Origin: Deltaproteobacteria bacterium | Lineage (GTDB): Bacteria > Myxococcota_A > Polyangia > Haliangiales > Haliangiaceae | Direction of reading: 5' to 3' | Length of the DNA: 32,357 bases | Assembly (NCBI GenBank): GCA_005887925.1 | Contig: VBLP01000387.1 | Coordinates: forward strand, 1 to 32,357 | Shown here: piece by piece, positions 1-7,191 of the stretch | Numbering within the stretch: position 1 is the stretch's first letter | Layout: each line of letters opens with the position of its first letter | Made by a program: the position numbers and the translations under genes | The notes under the pieces: model-generated | Database searches by the model: none | The model's input: the letters and a program-made list of their open reading frames with translations, nothing else | What the model was told of the DNA's origin: nothing

Positions 1-55
1 CCCGAGCCTTGACGATGATCAGATCGTCATCGGGATCAAAGCGCCGAACCTTCAT
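1..55 (-). CDS. Partial CDS at left edge, possible retropepsin-like aspartic protease N-terminus
   Basis: An ATG at 53-55 (minus strand) opens a frame that runs off the left edge. Only 18 residues are visible, starting MKVRRFDPDDDLIIVKAR. It starts 2 bases after the stop of the gene at 58-330, so the two are almost certainly co-transcribed. The short N-terminus resembles, from memory, the start of small clan-AA (retropepsin-like) proteins, which open with a hydrophobic strand before the catalytic DTG. The catalytic motif lies outside the window, so this identification is a guess. That it is a real gene is better supported, by the tight spacing. Confidence 0.45.
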   Translation of the reverse strand, partial: MKVRRFDPDDDLIIVKAR

Positions 56-57
56 GT

Positions 58-330
58 TCAGCGCACGAAGTCAATCGCGTGCGCACGCACGCGGCCGGTG
101 TAGAAATGGCCGACCGTTTCGTACTTGAGCCGCGCGGCATGCATCTGCTCGAACGGCGCGCGGCGACTCGTACCATGCCCCGCAACGCGCGCCACGGTGA
201 ACTCGTCGGTCTCGTCGTTCCAGTCCATCTCGACCAGCGCCACCCACTGGTCGGGGTAGCGCTCGCAGATCTGCTTCCAGGTCAGCAGCTCCGTCAGCGT
301 CTCGAGCGCGATCGCGTGGGCTTCGCTCAT
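58..330 (-). CDS. Small conserved-looking hypothetical protein (90 aa)
   Basis: The protein begins MSEAHAIALETLTELLTWKQ and is a compact soluble domain with a WKQICERYPDQWVALVEMDW core and a GHFYTGRV motif near the C-terminus. I do not recognise a function. The pattern resembles small cytosolic proteins encoded next to retropepsin-like genes, and the next gene begins 2 bases downstream. The start is uncertain. The ATG at 328-330 has only a weak ribosome-binding site. The frame extends upstream to an ATG at 469-471, which has a much better one (GGAGGTGAGGAG, 6 bases before the ATG). The extra 47 residues would be Arg-rich and look unlike a folded domain, so the short form is preferred. Confidence 0.6.
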   Translation of the reverse strand: MSEAHAIALETLTELLTWKQICERYPDQWVALVEMDWNDETDEFTVARVAGHGTSRRAPFEQMHAARLKYETVGHFYTGRVRAHAIDFVR

Positions 331-678
331 GGCTCGATCGAGCCTGCCGACAGGACGGCGCCGACGCAAGTTTCCTCGGGCCTCTGTACACCGCTGAGGG
401 CGGCCGCTCGGCTGCGCCGTCCGCACGGCCGATCTTCGGCGCCGCTTCTGTTCGCTCCGTTGATTCCCCATGCGAGTCTCCTCACCTCCAAGCTGGAGCG
501 TCCGGCTGCGATTCTAAACAGGCCGACATGGTCCGAGATCGTGTGCACTCTGGTGCGCGTTCGGCTCGACCCGTGCGGGTGAGGGGCCAGCGTCACCGTG
601 GTCTGCCGCCTGGGTCCTAGCTGGGTCCTACGGCTAGGACCCGGGGTCGCTCAAGTTGCGCTAAACACGCCAATAACG
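331..678. other. Intergenic stretch between the left-edge genes and selC
   Basis: No gene is called here. The stretch holds the possible N-terminal extension of the minus-strand gene (to 471) with its strong ribosome-binding site at about 478-489. It also holds a tandem duplication of CTGGGTCCTA (611-630) and a hairpin at 623-642. The short open frames on both strands are rich in Arg, Pro and Ala and look like GC-driven shadows. Confidence 0.5.
623..642 (-). terminator. Perfect 8-bp inverted repeat downstream of selC, candidate terminator
   Basis: GGGTCCTA at 623-630 and TAGGACCC at 635-642 form a perfect 8-bp stem around a 4-base CGGC loop. It lies about 37 bases past the 3' end of the minus-strand tRNA-Sec gene. 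There is no T-run after the stem in the direction of transcription, so it is not a canonical intrinsic terminator. It could be a processing or pausing hairpin, or an unrelated dyad. An extra copy of one arm (612-620) lies directly beside it. Confidence 0.3.
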
Positions 679-775
679 CGGAAACGCAAGGGAATCGAAC
701 CCTCCGATCCGTCGCTCGCGCGAGGATCCATCGGTTTTGAAGACCGAGGTCGGCACCAGTCCGGCACGCGCTTCC
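679..775 (-). tRNA. selC: Selenocysteine tRNA (tRNA-Sec, anticodon TCA)
   Basis: Read on the minus strand from 775, the 5' end GGAAGCGC pairs with GCGTTTCC (687-680), giving an 8-bp acceptor stem with one G-T wobble, followed by discriminator G679. The anticodon arm is TCGGT-CTTCAAA-ACCGA, so the anticodon is TCA, which reads UGA. The T arm is GAGGG-TTCGATT-CCCTT. The variable arm is long: GATCC and TCGC pair with GCGA and GGATC around a GCGA loop with one bulged C. The 8+5 acceptor/T-arm geometry, long variable arm and UCA anticodon are diagnostic of bacterial tRNA-Sec. No CCA is encoded. The D arm pairs imperfectly (GCCGG with CCGAC, one C-A mismatch), so exact D-arm boundaries are uncertain. 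No selA, selB, selD or evident selenoprotein gene lies in the window. Confidence 0.9.
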
Positions 776-859
776 GCCGCAGACGTTACACCGGGTGGCG
801 GGAGGTGCAAGGCCGGATGCGTGGAGTGTGGTGGGGGGCGGTGGTGGCGCTGCGGTACG

Positions 860-1687
860 ATGGGGGCGATGATCACGCTGTACGACAACGCGTTTAGCCC
901 GTTTGCCCGCAAGGTTCGCCTGGCGCTGGGGTGGAAGGGAGTGGAGCACGAGGTCGTGGATGGACTGGCGGTGGTCAACCGCGATCGGCTGGCGGCGGTC
1001 AATGGTCGGGTCGAGGTGCCGGTGCTCGACCATGATGGGGTGGTGGTGGTGGGGTCGGCGGACATTGTTGCATATCTGGAGCGGGTGTGGCCGGAGCCGG
1101 CGCTGTACCCGGCGGAGCACGGGGCGTGGGTGCATGCGCGGGCCTGGGAGCGCTGTGCGGACACGCTGATCGATCCGATCTTGACGAACGTGTCGTACTG
1201 GCGATGGGCGCTGCGCGAGGACGGGCTTCCGGATGAGGTGCTGGCGGCGGCGCGGCGCGATCTGGAGGGGGTGTACGCGGCGCTCGAGCGGGATCTGGGG
1301 GGCGGTGACTTCGTGTCGGGGGCGGCGCTGTCGGTCGCGGATGTGGCGCTGTTTCCGCATCTGACGGCGACGCGCGGGGTGGGGGTGGGCTACGACGCGG
1401 GGCGGTTTCCGCGGCTGCATGGCTGGTTGAAGCGGCTGCGGGTGATCGAGGTGTTCGCGGACGACCTGCGCCGCACGGCGGGGTTCGTCGCGGAGCTGCC
1501 GCACAGCACGGGCTACGAGCGGCGCAAGATCTTCTGGCGCGGCGATCGGATCGAGTGGATGCTGGCATGCGGGCAGCACGACTGGTTGATGAGAGAGATC
1601 GCGGCGGACCGGGTGCTGTGGCCGGGGCCGGGGATCCCGGGGCCGGGGATCCCGGGGCCGCGCGGGGCGACGACGGAACGGGGGTGA
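860..1687 (+). CDS. Glutathione S-transferase family protein
   Basis: The protein (275 aa from ATG 860; ATG 869 is an alternative) begins with a thioredoxin-like GST N-terminal domain: MITLYDNAFSPFARKVRLAL, then EVPVLDHDG and the GSADIVAYLE segment that normally binds the glutathione backbone. An all-helical C-terminal domain follows, with the N-capping-box-like SVADVALFPHL at about residues 156-166. The family conjugates glutathione or acts as a thiol-dependent reductase or isomerase in the cytosol; the substrate cannot be told. The last about 20 residues are a Gly/Pro tail made by a tandem 15-bp palindromic repeat (1622-1660), and are probably not part of the fold. The gene is transcribed away from selC and stands alone. 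Confidence 0.85.
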   Translation: MGAMITLYDNAFSPFARKVRLALGWKGVEHEVVDGLAVVNRDRLAAVNGRVEVPVLDHDGVVVVGSADIVAYLERVWPEPALYPAEHGAWVHARAWERCADTLIDPILTNVSYWRWALREDGLPDEVLAAARRDLEGVYAALERDLGGGDFVSGAALSVADVALFPHLTATRGVGVGYDAGRFPRLHGWLKRLRVIEVFADDLRRTAGFVAELPHSTGYERRKIFWRGDRIEWMLACGQHDWLMREIAADRVLWPGPGIPGPGIPGPRGATTERG

Positions 1688-2063
1688 GGCGGGAGCGTGG
1701 TGGTGACCGGGAGCGGTCATGGCGAGATCATCGGGCGCTGGACGATGGGGTCGGCGGGCGAATGGAGCTGCGTCTCCAGGCACGGCAAGAATCCGCTCGT
1801 GCTGAAAAGCGGAACACTGGGTGCGACTGCGATGGATCGGGGATTACAGCGCTGGCGCAAGGCATTCATGGATGAAGACGAGACGCGAATCGAGCGCGGC
1901 ACGTGCGACGCGCTGCTCGACGGGCGGGACCGGCGTGGACCTGCGACCTCCAGAATGGATGATGATCTGGTGCAGATGTGGGACGCGGCTGCGCGACGTG
2001 ACTGCATGACGTGAATTGCTGCAGAGGCTGTCATGCGCCGCGGGCTGTGGCATTGTTCGATCC
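1688..2063. other. Intergenic region with no supported gene
   Basis: This 376-base stretch between the GST and MBL-fold genes has lower GC than its surroundings. It contains only weak short frames; the longest plus-strand one (1697-2014, about 105 codons) gives a composition I do not recognise and has no ribosome-binding site. It may be a decayed gene or a regulatory region. No tRNA, hairpin terminator or repeat was seen. Confidence 0.4.
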
Positions 2064-2702
2064 GTGCTGCTGGTGGAGACCTTCGCCGCGGGCCCGCTGC
2101 AATGCAATTGCACGGTGATCGCGTGCGCCGACACGAAGGACGCGGTGGTGATCGATCCGGGCGGCGAGACGGAGCGGATCGCGGAGATCATCGCGCACTA
2201 CGACCTGACGGTTCGCTCGATCATCCACACGCACGGCCACCTCGATCACATCTACTGCACGCACGACGTCAAGCGCGCGCACGGCGGTGACATCTGCCTG
2301 CACCGCGGCGACATGTTCCTGTACGACGGGTTCGCGCAGCAGTGCGCGATGTTCCGGCTGCCTGTGTGCGGGTTGTCGCCGATCGATCGCTTCGTGCAGC
2401 ACGGCGACCGGGTCGCGCTGGGCAAGCACGGGCTCGACGTGATCCACACGCCGGGGCACACGCCGGGCTCGATCTGCTTCGAGGTCACGGACGGGGCGCG
2501 CACGGTCGTGTTCGCGGGCGACACGCTGTTCCGGCGCGGGGTGGGCCGCACGGATCTGCCGGGCGGCGACTCGGGCGCGCTGCGGCGGTCGATCCGCGAG
2601 CGGCTGTACACGCGCGATCCGCACGCGCTGGTGGTGCCAGGACACGGCCCGTCGACGACGCTGGGCGAGGAGGCGAGGGCGAATCCGATCGTGCGTGCGT
2701 GA
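2064..2702 (+). CDS. MBL-fold metallo-hydrolase (glyoxalase II-like)
   Basis: The 212-aa protein has the full metallo-beta-lactamase-fold signature: HTHGHLDH at about residues 55-62 (first metal site), HTPGHTPGS with the second-site histidine, FAGDTLF with the bridging Asp, and the C-terminal PGHGP. The N-terminus VLLVETFAAGPLQCNCTV matches the usual start of the hydroxyacylglutathione-hydrolase-like subfamily, so GTG 2064 is chosen over the upstream ATG at 2016. The likely role is hydrolysis of a thioester such as S-lactoylglutathione, but many paralogues have other substrates. The neighbouring GST gene makes a glutathione link plausible, but this is inference. Confidence 0.87.
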   Translation: MLLVETFAAGPLQCNCTVIACADTKDAVVIDPGGETERIAEIIAHYDLTVRSIIHTHGHLDHIYCTHDVKRAHGGDICLHRGDMFLYDGFAQQCAMFRLPVCGLSPIDRFVQHGDRVALGKHGLDVIHTPGHTPGSICFEVTDGARTVVFAGDTLFRRGVGRTDLPGGDSGALRRSIRERLYTRDPHALVVPGHGPSTTLGEEARANPIVRA

Positions 2703-2747
2703 CGGGCGGCGATCGCGCGGCGGGCGCGCGGTGGGAGGCAGCGGCGG

Positions 2748-3835
2748 TCACGGGGTGAGCGCGACGACGGGAGGGACGCGGGGGACGACGCCGCCGCGCC
2801 GGCCGACCTCGATCGAGCCGTAGCGCTCGGTGAACGCGGGCGGGAGCCGGCGGCCGACGGGTGGGCACAGCCACAGGCGCAGGAGGTGGCGGCGGCGCGC
2901 GGGGTCGGGGTGATCGAGGAACGCGGTGCGGTCGTGGAGGAGCTGGTGGTTGTGGACGAGCTGGACGTCGCCGGGCTCGAGGTCCATCTCGAGATGGAGG
3001 TCGGGATCGTCGAGCACGGCGTCGAACAGGTCGAGCGCGGCGCGCTGGCGGTCGTCGAGGCGCGGCGCGGCGGCGAACCGCGCGGCGGATTCGATGTAGC
3101 GGCGCTGGTAGATCACGGTGAGGCGATCGTCGAGGAATGACAGCACGGGGATCTCGAACCAGGGCCGCGCGCCGGGGGGCTCCTCGCCGCGGTGGTCGGT
3201 GGCGACGGGCGCGAACAGCGCGGGGGCGAGCTCGGGGGCGCGCGCGAGGACGGCGTTGAACGCGGCGGCGGCGCTGGCGAGGCTGCTGCGGCCGCCGCTG
3301 CGCGCGGCGCGCAGGCAGAGCAGGGCGACGACGTCGGCGGAGTCGGTGTGAAAGCCCTGGCGCTGGTTGGTCTGGTAGAGCCGGGTCGCGGGGTCGGCGG
3401 CGTCGTGGCCGAGGTCGCAGACGTGGCCGAGAGGTGGAGGCCGAGCACCCACAGGCGGGCCGCGACGCGGGCGGGGTCGTCGGCGATCGGCAGGCCGCGC
3501 AGCAGCGTGAAGCCGCGGCCGAACAGGAGCTGGTCGCGGATGCCCGACATCAGGGCTGCGATCGGCGGCGGGCGATCGAGGGGGGTGGGGACACCGAGGG
3601 CTGCGCCGGCGGGGCGGGGGTCCTCCGCCGTGGGATCGATCGGGGGCGACGCGGTGCGGGGGGCGAGCGCGGCGTCGGGCCAGCCGGCGGCGAGCAGGCG
3701 GGCGGCGGCGTCGTCGATCGCGGCGAGCTCGTCGTCGGTGAACCGCCGCAGCCACTGGGCGGGGGCGGCGGCGAGATCGGCGCCGCGCCAGACATCGGGG
3801 CCGGCCAGCGGCGCCGTCGGATGTGACAGCGGCAT
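2748..3835 (-). pseudogene. TauD/TfdA-family Fe(II)/2-oxoglutarate dioxygenase, frameshifted
   Basis: Two minus-strand frames together encode one dioxygenase. The N-terminal part starts at ATG 3835 (MPLSHPTAPLAGPDVW) and runs to WVLGLHL near 3433. The rest continues in another frame from LGHVCDLGHD (about 3432) to the stop at 2748. The second part has the iron-binding HTD (in QRQGFHTDSAD), the distal His region (HNHQLLH) and the 2-oxoglutarate-binding Arg region (RRRHLLRLWL). From family knowledge, about a dozen residues (a VSQN-containing segment) normally lie between the hLG and LGHV motifs and are missing. An out-of-frame deletion of about 35 bases therefore explains the shift better than a single-base error. 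The N-terminal part also carries dispersed element copy A (3573-3642). No strong ribosome-binding site is seen. Confidence 0.75.
3573..3642 (+). repeat. Dispersed palindromic element, copy A (inside the dioxygenase gene)
   Basis: This 70-bp GC-rich element on the plus strand contains GGGGGTGGGGACACC, a CGGCGGGGCGGGGGTCC core and the end GTGGGATCGA. It matches copies B and C (the latter inverted) along its whole length, including the GGGGTGGGGAC start and the CGTGGGAT end. It lies in antisense orientation within the dioxygenase coding sequence. There it is translated as an insert of about 23 residues containing EDPRPAGAALGVPTP, at a site where the family has no conserved segment. Confidence 0.75.
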
Positions 3836-4160
3836 CGCAGCGAGCTTCGAAGCCGGGCCGCGGTCCGTCAAGGTGTGCGCGGGGTGACCGTGCGCCCGGT
3901 TCGCAGCGGCGCGATCTTTCGTCAAAAGTGAAACAGCGGGTGGCGCCTCGATGGCGAGCGGCCATACTGCAGAACATCAGCGGTTTGCTGGTACTCGCCG
4001 GCGGCGGCGCCGCCGCCCTGCGCGATCTCCGGGAGCACCGACAAGTCCTCAAAAAACCTGCGACTGTGCCGATGTGCACACGTCGCGCACGCCCCGCGAT
4101 GTCATCGAATCGACCTGACGCTTGCGACATGCGTCTCTATACTAACGGGTAGCCCGCGCC
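3836..4160. other. Divergent intergenic region between dioxygenase and TonB-like genes
   Basis: No gene is supported here. The region holds the rightward promoter at 4115-4143 and an 18-bp perfect GC palindrome at 4000-4017 (repeated GGC units then GCC units). An open frame on the plus strand (3823-4152) has no coding look and no ribosome-binding site. GC content drops near the promoter, as expected for a control region. Confidence 0.55.
4115..4143 (+). promoter_or_regulatory. Sigma-70-type promoter for the TonB-like gene
   Basis: A -35 box CTGACG (4115-4120) and a -10 box TATACT (4138-4143) are separated by exactly 17 bases. Transcription would start near 4150, only about 10 bases before the ATG at 4161, so the leader would be very short. 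Confidence 0.65.
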
Positions 4161-5612
4161 ATGCCGACCGCACGCAATCGACGGGTTCGCCAGTCCATGA
4201 CGTGGGTCGCCGTGGCGATCGCGCTCGTGGTGCACGGCGCGATCCTCGGGACGGTGCATGCGTTCGGGCTGTCGATCATCACCGAGGGGCTGGTCGGCCG
4301 AGGCCCGGCGAAGCCATCGGCGGACGCCGACGACGCCGAGCTCAAGGCGACGTGCTTCAACGACGCGGTGTTCGCGATCTCGGGGCGCGCGGCGATGTGC
4401 CTGGCGCCCTGGGTCCACGATGTCGATCAGTGCTTGAGCGATGCGCAGATGTCGCTGTGGCTGGACCTGTCGTCGTGCCAGGGGCGCGCGGATCCGGGGA
4501 CGGCGATCGCGATGGTCGAGGCCAAGGCGGTCGAGCGGCTCAAGCCGATCGATCCGGAGAAGCTGCTCGAGGAGCTCCGCCAGGATCCGCTGATGCAGCC
4601 GCCGCCACCGCCGCCGCCGCCGCCGCCGCAACCTGCGATGGCGCAGGCCGCGCCGCCGCCGCCGCCCCCGCCGCCCGAGCGGCCGCGCCAGGTGATCGAG
4701 ACGGTCAAGCCCAACCAGGAGAAGGAGCCGGAGAACACGCGGTTCCTCGCCGAGTACAACACGAGCGCCGAGAAGCAGAAGGTGTCGCGCGGCGCGCGCA
4801 ACGAGCCGATGGTCGCCAAGGCCAAGCCCGAGGAGCTGACGCCCAAGAAGGACGCCAAGGAAGATCCGTCGGTGAAGCAGAAGCAGCCCGACCGGGTGAT
4901 CGGCAGAAACGAGCAGGCGCCCGACGTGCCGGGCAAGCTGTCGATGCGCAATCCGGGCGCGCTGTTCCCGGCGCAGAAGGAGCAGGACGCCAAGACGCGC
5001 GGCGCGCAGAACGGCGCGGTGCCGACGTCGGTGGCCGACGGTTACACCCAGCGCAAGGGCGACGGCGCGGTCGAGCAGGAGCGCCGAGAGCGCTCGGAGA
5101 TCCCGCGCGGCCAGAACGGCGCGGGCGGCGGGGCGCCCGAGGTGCCCAACCTCAAGCCGAACCAGGAGGTGCTCGAGCGCGCGCTCGGCGGTGGCTCGGT
5201 CGATCACCTCGAGGACGTCGAGAACAGCGACGAGACCGCGCTGTCGGCCAAGCGCTGGGTCTACGCGAGCTTCTTCAACCGGCTGAAGCGGCAGGTCGCG
5301 CAGAACTGGGATCCGAACGCGGTGTGGCGCCGCGCCGACCCGACGGGAACGGTCTACGGCAGCAAGACGCGGGTCACCGAGGTCCGGGTCAGCCTGTCGC
5401 CCAAGGGCGACCTGGTGAAGGTCCTGGTGACGACGCCGTCGGGGTCGGTCGAGCTCGACGAGGAGGCGCGCCGCGCATTCCAGGCGGCGGCCCCGTTCCC
5501 CAATCCGCCCGAGGGCCTGATCCAGAAGGACAACCTGATCACGTTCGCCTTCGGGTTCTACTTCCAGCTCGGCGTGCAGCACCTGACGTGGCGGCTGCCG
5601 CAGTCGATGTAA
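4161..5612 (+). CDS. TonB-family C-terminal domain protein (energy-transducer or gliding-type)
   Basis: The 483-aa protein has an N-terminal transmembrane helix (about residues 12-36) and a small Cys-containing region (about 65-112). Next come proline runs (about 148-176) typical of periplasm-spanning TonB spacers and a long charged, low-complexity linker. The C-terminal TonB-like domain (about 375-475) shows VWRRADPTGTVYGSKTRVTE, SLSPKGDLVKVLV and LDEEARRAFQAAAPFPNPP. TonB proteins transmit inner-membrane energy to outer-membrane receptors; myxobacteria have many variants, some tied to gliding or envelope complexes. No ExbB or ExbD lies in the window, so the partner is unknown. The gene has its own promoter. 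Confidence 0.82.
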   Translation: MPTARNRRVRQSMTWVAVAIALVVHGAILGTVHAFGLSIITEGLVGRGPAKPSADADDAELKATCFNDAVFAISGRAAMCLAPWVHDVDQCLSDAQMSLWLDLSSCQGRADPGTAIAMVEAKAVERLKPIDPEKLLEELRQDPLMQPPPPPPPPPPQPAMAQAAPPPPPPPPERPRQVIETVKPNQEKEPENTRFLAEYNTSAEKQKVSRGARNEPMVAKAKPEELTPKKDAKEDPSVKQKQPDRVIGRNEQAPDVPGKLSMRNPGALFPAQKEQDAKTRGAQNGAVPTSVADGYTQRKGDGAVEQERRERSEIPRGQNGAGGGAPEVPNLKPNQEVLERALGGGSVDHLEDVENSDETALSAKRWVYASFFNRLKRQVAQNWDPNAVWRRADPTGTVYGSKTRVTEVRVSLSPKGDLVKVLVTTPSGSVELDEEARRAFQAAAPFPNPPEGLIQKDNLITFAFGFYFQLGVQHLTWRLPQSM

Positions 5613-5679
5613 CATCGCGCGCCGTGACCGCGTCGAGCACCTGGTCGTCGAGCAGGCGGCAGCCCGGCGATCGCCGGTC

Positions 5680-6132
5680 ATGACGTCCCGGCGACTCGCG
5701 GCGGTCGCCTCGCTCGCGCTGTGCGGCGCGGTGCTCGAGCCGCTTGTCCGGGATCCGGACGACGATGGCTTTCCGCTGTCGACCTATCCGATGTTCGCGG
5801 CGCCGAGGTCAGCGGAGGTGACGCTGGCCCATGCGCAGGGCGCGACGCGCGACGGGCGGGTGCGGCCGCTGTCGCCGGCGCAGCTCGACACCGGCGAGGT
5901 GATGCAGGCGTTCACGACGCTGCAGCGCGCGGTGGCGGCCGGCCCCGAGGCGCGCGCGGCGCTGTGTGCGGCGATCGCGGGCCGGGTCGCGGGCGATGCC
6001 GCGCTCGGCGACGTGGCCGAGATCCGGATCGTCAGCGCGACCCACGACGCGATCGGGTTCGTCGCGCGCGGCGCGCCGGCGCTGCGCGAGGCGGTCCTGG
6101 TGCGCTGCGACGTGGCGCGAGGTGCGCCGTGA
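5680..6132 (+). CDS. Hypothetical protein coupled to HTTM-like membrane protein
   Basis: The 150-aa protein has a short hydrophobic N-terminus (LAAVASLALCGAVLEPLV) followed by DDDGFPLSTYPMFA. That motif often marks small proteins encoded beside HTTM or vitamin-K-carboxylase-like membrane proteins (recall, not checked). The rest is Ala-rich with no recognised domain. Its stop overlaps the start of the next gene in TGATG (6130-6134), implying translational coupling and a joint function. It is probably membrane-anchored, with the mass outside the cytoplasm. Confidence 0.7.
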   Translation: MTSRRLAAVASLALCGAVLEPLVRDPDDDGFPLSTYPMFAAPRSAEVTLAHAQGATRDGRVRPLSPAQLDTGEVMQAFTTLQRAVAAGPEARAALCAAIAGRVAGDAALGDVAEIRIVSATHDAIGFVARGAPALREAVLVRCDVARGAP

Positions 6133-7061
6133 TGGTGGAAGGCCGGCAGGGGGTGTTCGAGATGACGCGGCTGGCGCGCTGGTGGTTCGCGCCGGCGCCG
6201 GCGGAGCGGCTCGCCGCGCTGCGGATCGCGGTCGGGGCGTACGCGGCGATCTGGATGGTCGCGCAGCTGCCCGAGCTGGCGGGCGTGGCGCGGCTGCCGG
6301 CGAGCCAGCTCGCGGCGGTCGGTGTGATCGGGGTGCTGCACGCGCCGCTGCCGCCGGCGGTCGTGGTGGCGATCGCGGTGGCGACGATCGCGCTCCTGCT
6401 GGCGTTCACCGCGGGGGCCGGCTATCGCGTGACTGCGCCGCTCGCCGCGCTGGGGCTTCTGTGGACGCTGTCGTATCGCAGCTCGTGGGGGATGGTGTTT
6501 CACACGGAGAACCTCGTGGTGCTGCACGTGATCGCGCTGGCATGCGCGCCGGCGGCGGATGCCTGGGCGCTCGGCCGCGGCGCCGGCGAACCACCGCGTG
6601 GACCGGGCGCCGGCCACGGCTGGGCGGTCAAGCTGCTCGCCGCGCTGACCTCGGCGACGTACCTGGTCGCGGGCATCGCCAAGCTGCGGCTGGCGGGACT
6701 GCACTGGCTCGACGGCGACCCGCTGCGCACGCAGATCGCGATCGACAACCTGCGCAAGGCGCTGCTCGGCGGGGCGACGGCGCCGCTCGCCGCGCCGCTG
6801 GTCGCGCATCCCGCGATCCTGGCGGCGCTGTCGATCGCGGCGCTGGCGATCGAGCTCGGTGCGCCGCTCGCGCTGCTCGGCGGCCGGGCAGCCCGGCGCT
6901 GGGCGTGGGCCGCCTGGGCATTTCACGTCGGTGTGGTGCTCACCATGAACGTGTGGTTCCCGTATCCGCTCACCTGGGTCGCGTTCCTGCCGCTGATCGA
7001 GGCAGAGCGCGCCGTGGCGTGGCCGGCGCGGCGGTGGCGTCGCGCGATTTCAGCGAGTTGA
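6132..7061 (+). CDS. HTTM-like multi-pass membrane protein
   Basis: Starting from the ATG at 6132 that overlaps the upstream stop (a second in-frame ATG is at 6162), the protein is 309 aa with about eight hydrophobic segments. Features resembling HTTM (vitamin-K-dependent-carboxylase-related) proteins are the opening ERLAALRIAVGAYAAIW, SYRSSWGMVFHTENLVVLHV, the YLVAGIAKLRLAGLHWLDGD loop and the MNVWFPYPLTWVAFLPL segment. Family members are integral membrane proteins of mostly unknown reaction. The coupled upstream gene is its likely partner. Family assignment is by motif memory. Confidence 0.72.
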   Translation: MVEGRQGVFEMTRLARWWFAPAPAERLAALRIAVGAYAAIWMVAQLPELAGVARLPASQLAAVGVIGVLHAPLPPAVVVAIAVATIALLLAFTAGAGYRVTAPLAALGLLWTLSYRSSWGMVFHTENLVVLHVIALACAPAADAWALGRGAGEPPRGPGAGHGWAVKLLAALTSATYLVAGIAKLRLAGLHWLDGDPLRTQIAIDNLRKALLGGATAPLAAPLVAHPAILAALSIAALAIELGAPLALLGGRAARRWAWAAWAFHVGVVLTMNVWFPYPLTWVAFLPLIEAERAVAWPARRWRRAISAS

Positions 7062-7171
7062 CACGGGCGGTGACGGCGCGCGACGTCGGCGGCGAACCGC
7101 CGGTGGAGCGGGCCGCCGGTGCCGGATATTTCATCCGGGCTGCAACGGCATGCCGGCGCTTGGCTTCCAAC

Positions 7172-7184
7172 TACGACTGTAGTA
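7172..7184. promoter_or_regulatory. BlaI/MecI-type operator
   Basis: TACGACTGTAGTA is an imperfect 13-bp palindrome centred on T7178 (half-sites TACGAC and GTAGTA). It matches the TAC..AC.GT..GTA pattern of BlaI/MecI operators. It lies 7 bases before the GTG start of the blaI-like gene, so the repressor probably controls its own operon. A TTGGCT box at 7160-7165 may be the -35, placing the operator over the promoter. Confidence 0.65.
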
Positions 7185-7191
7185 ATCCTAC

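Noticed and set aside
1697-2014. Possible 105-codon gene between GST and MBL-fold genes
   Set aside because: No ribosome-binding site, no recognisable domain and a composition unlike the neighbours; several overlapping frames are open equally.
4000-4017. 18-bp perfect palindrome as an operator
   Set aside because: It is made only of GGC/GCC triplets, which arise easily in this GC-rich DNA, and it lies over 100 bases from the promoter.
3823-4152. Plus-strand frame of 109 codons before the TonB-like gene
   Set aside because: It overlaps the dioxygenase start and the promoter region, lacks a ribosome-binding site and has no domain pattern.
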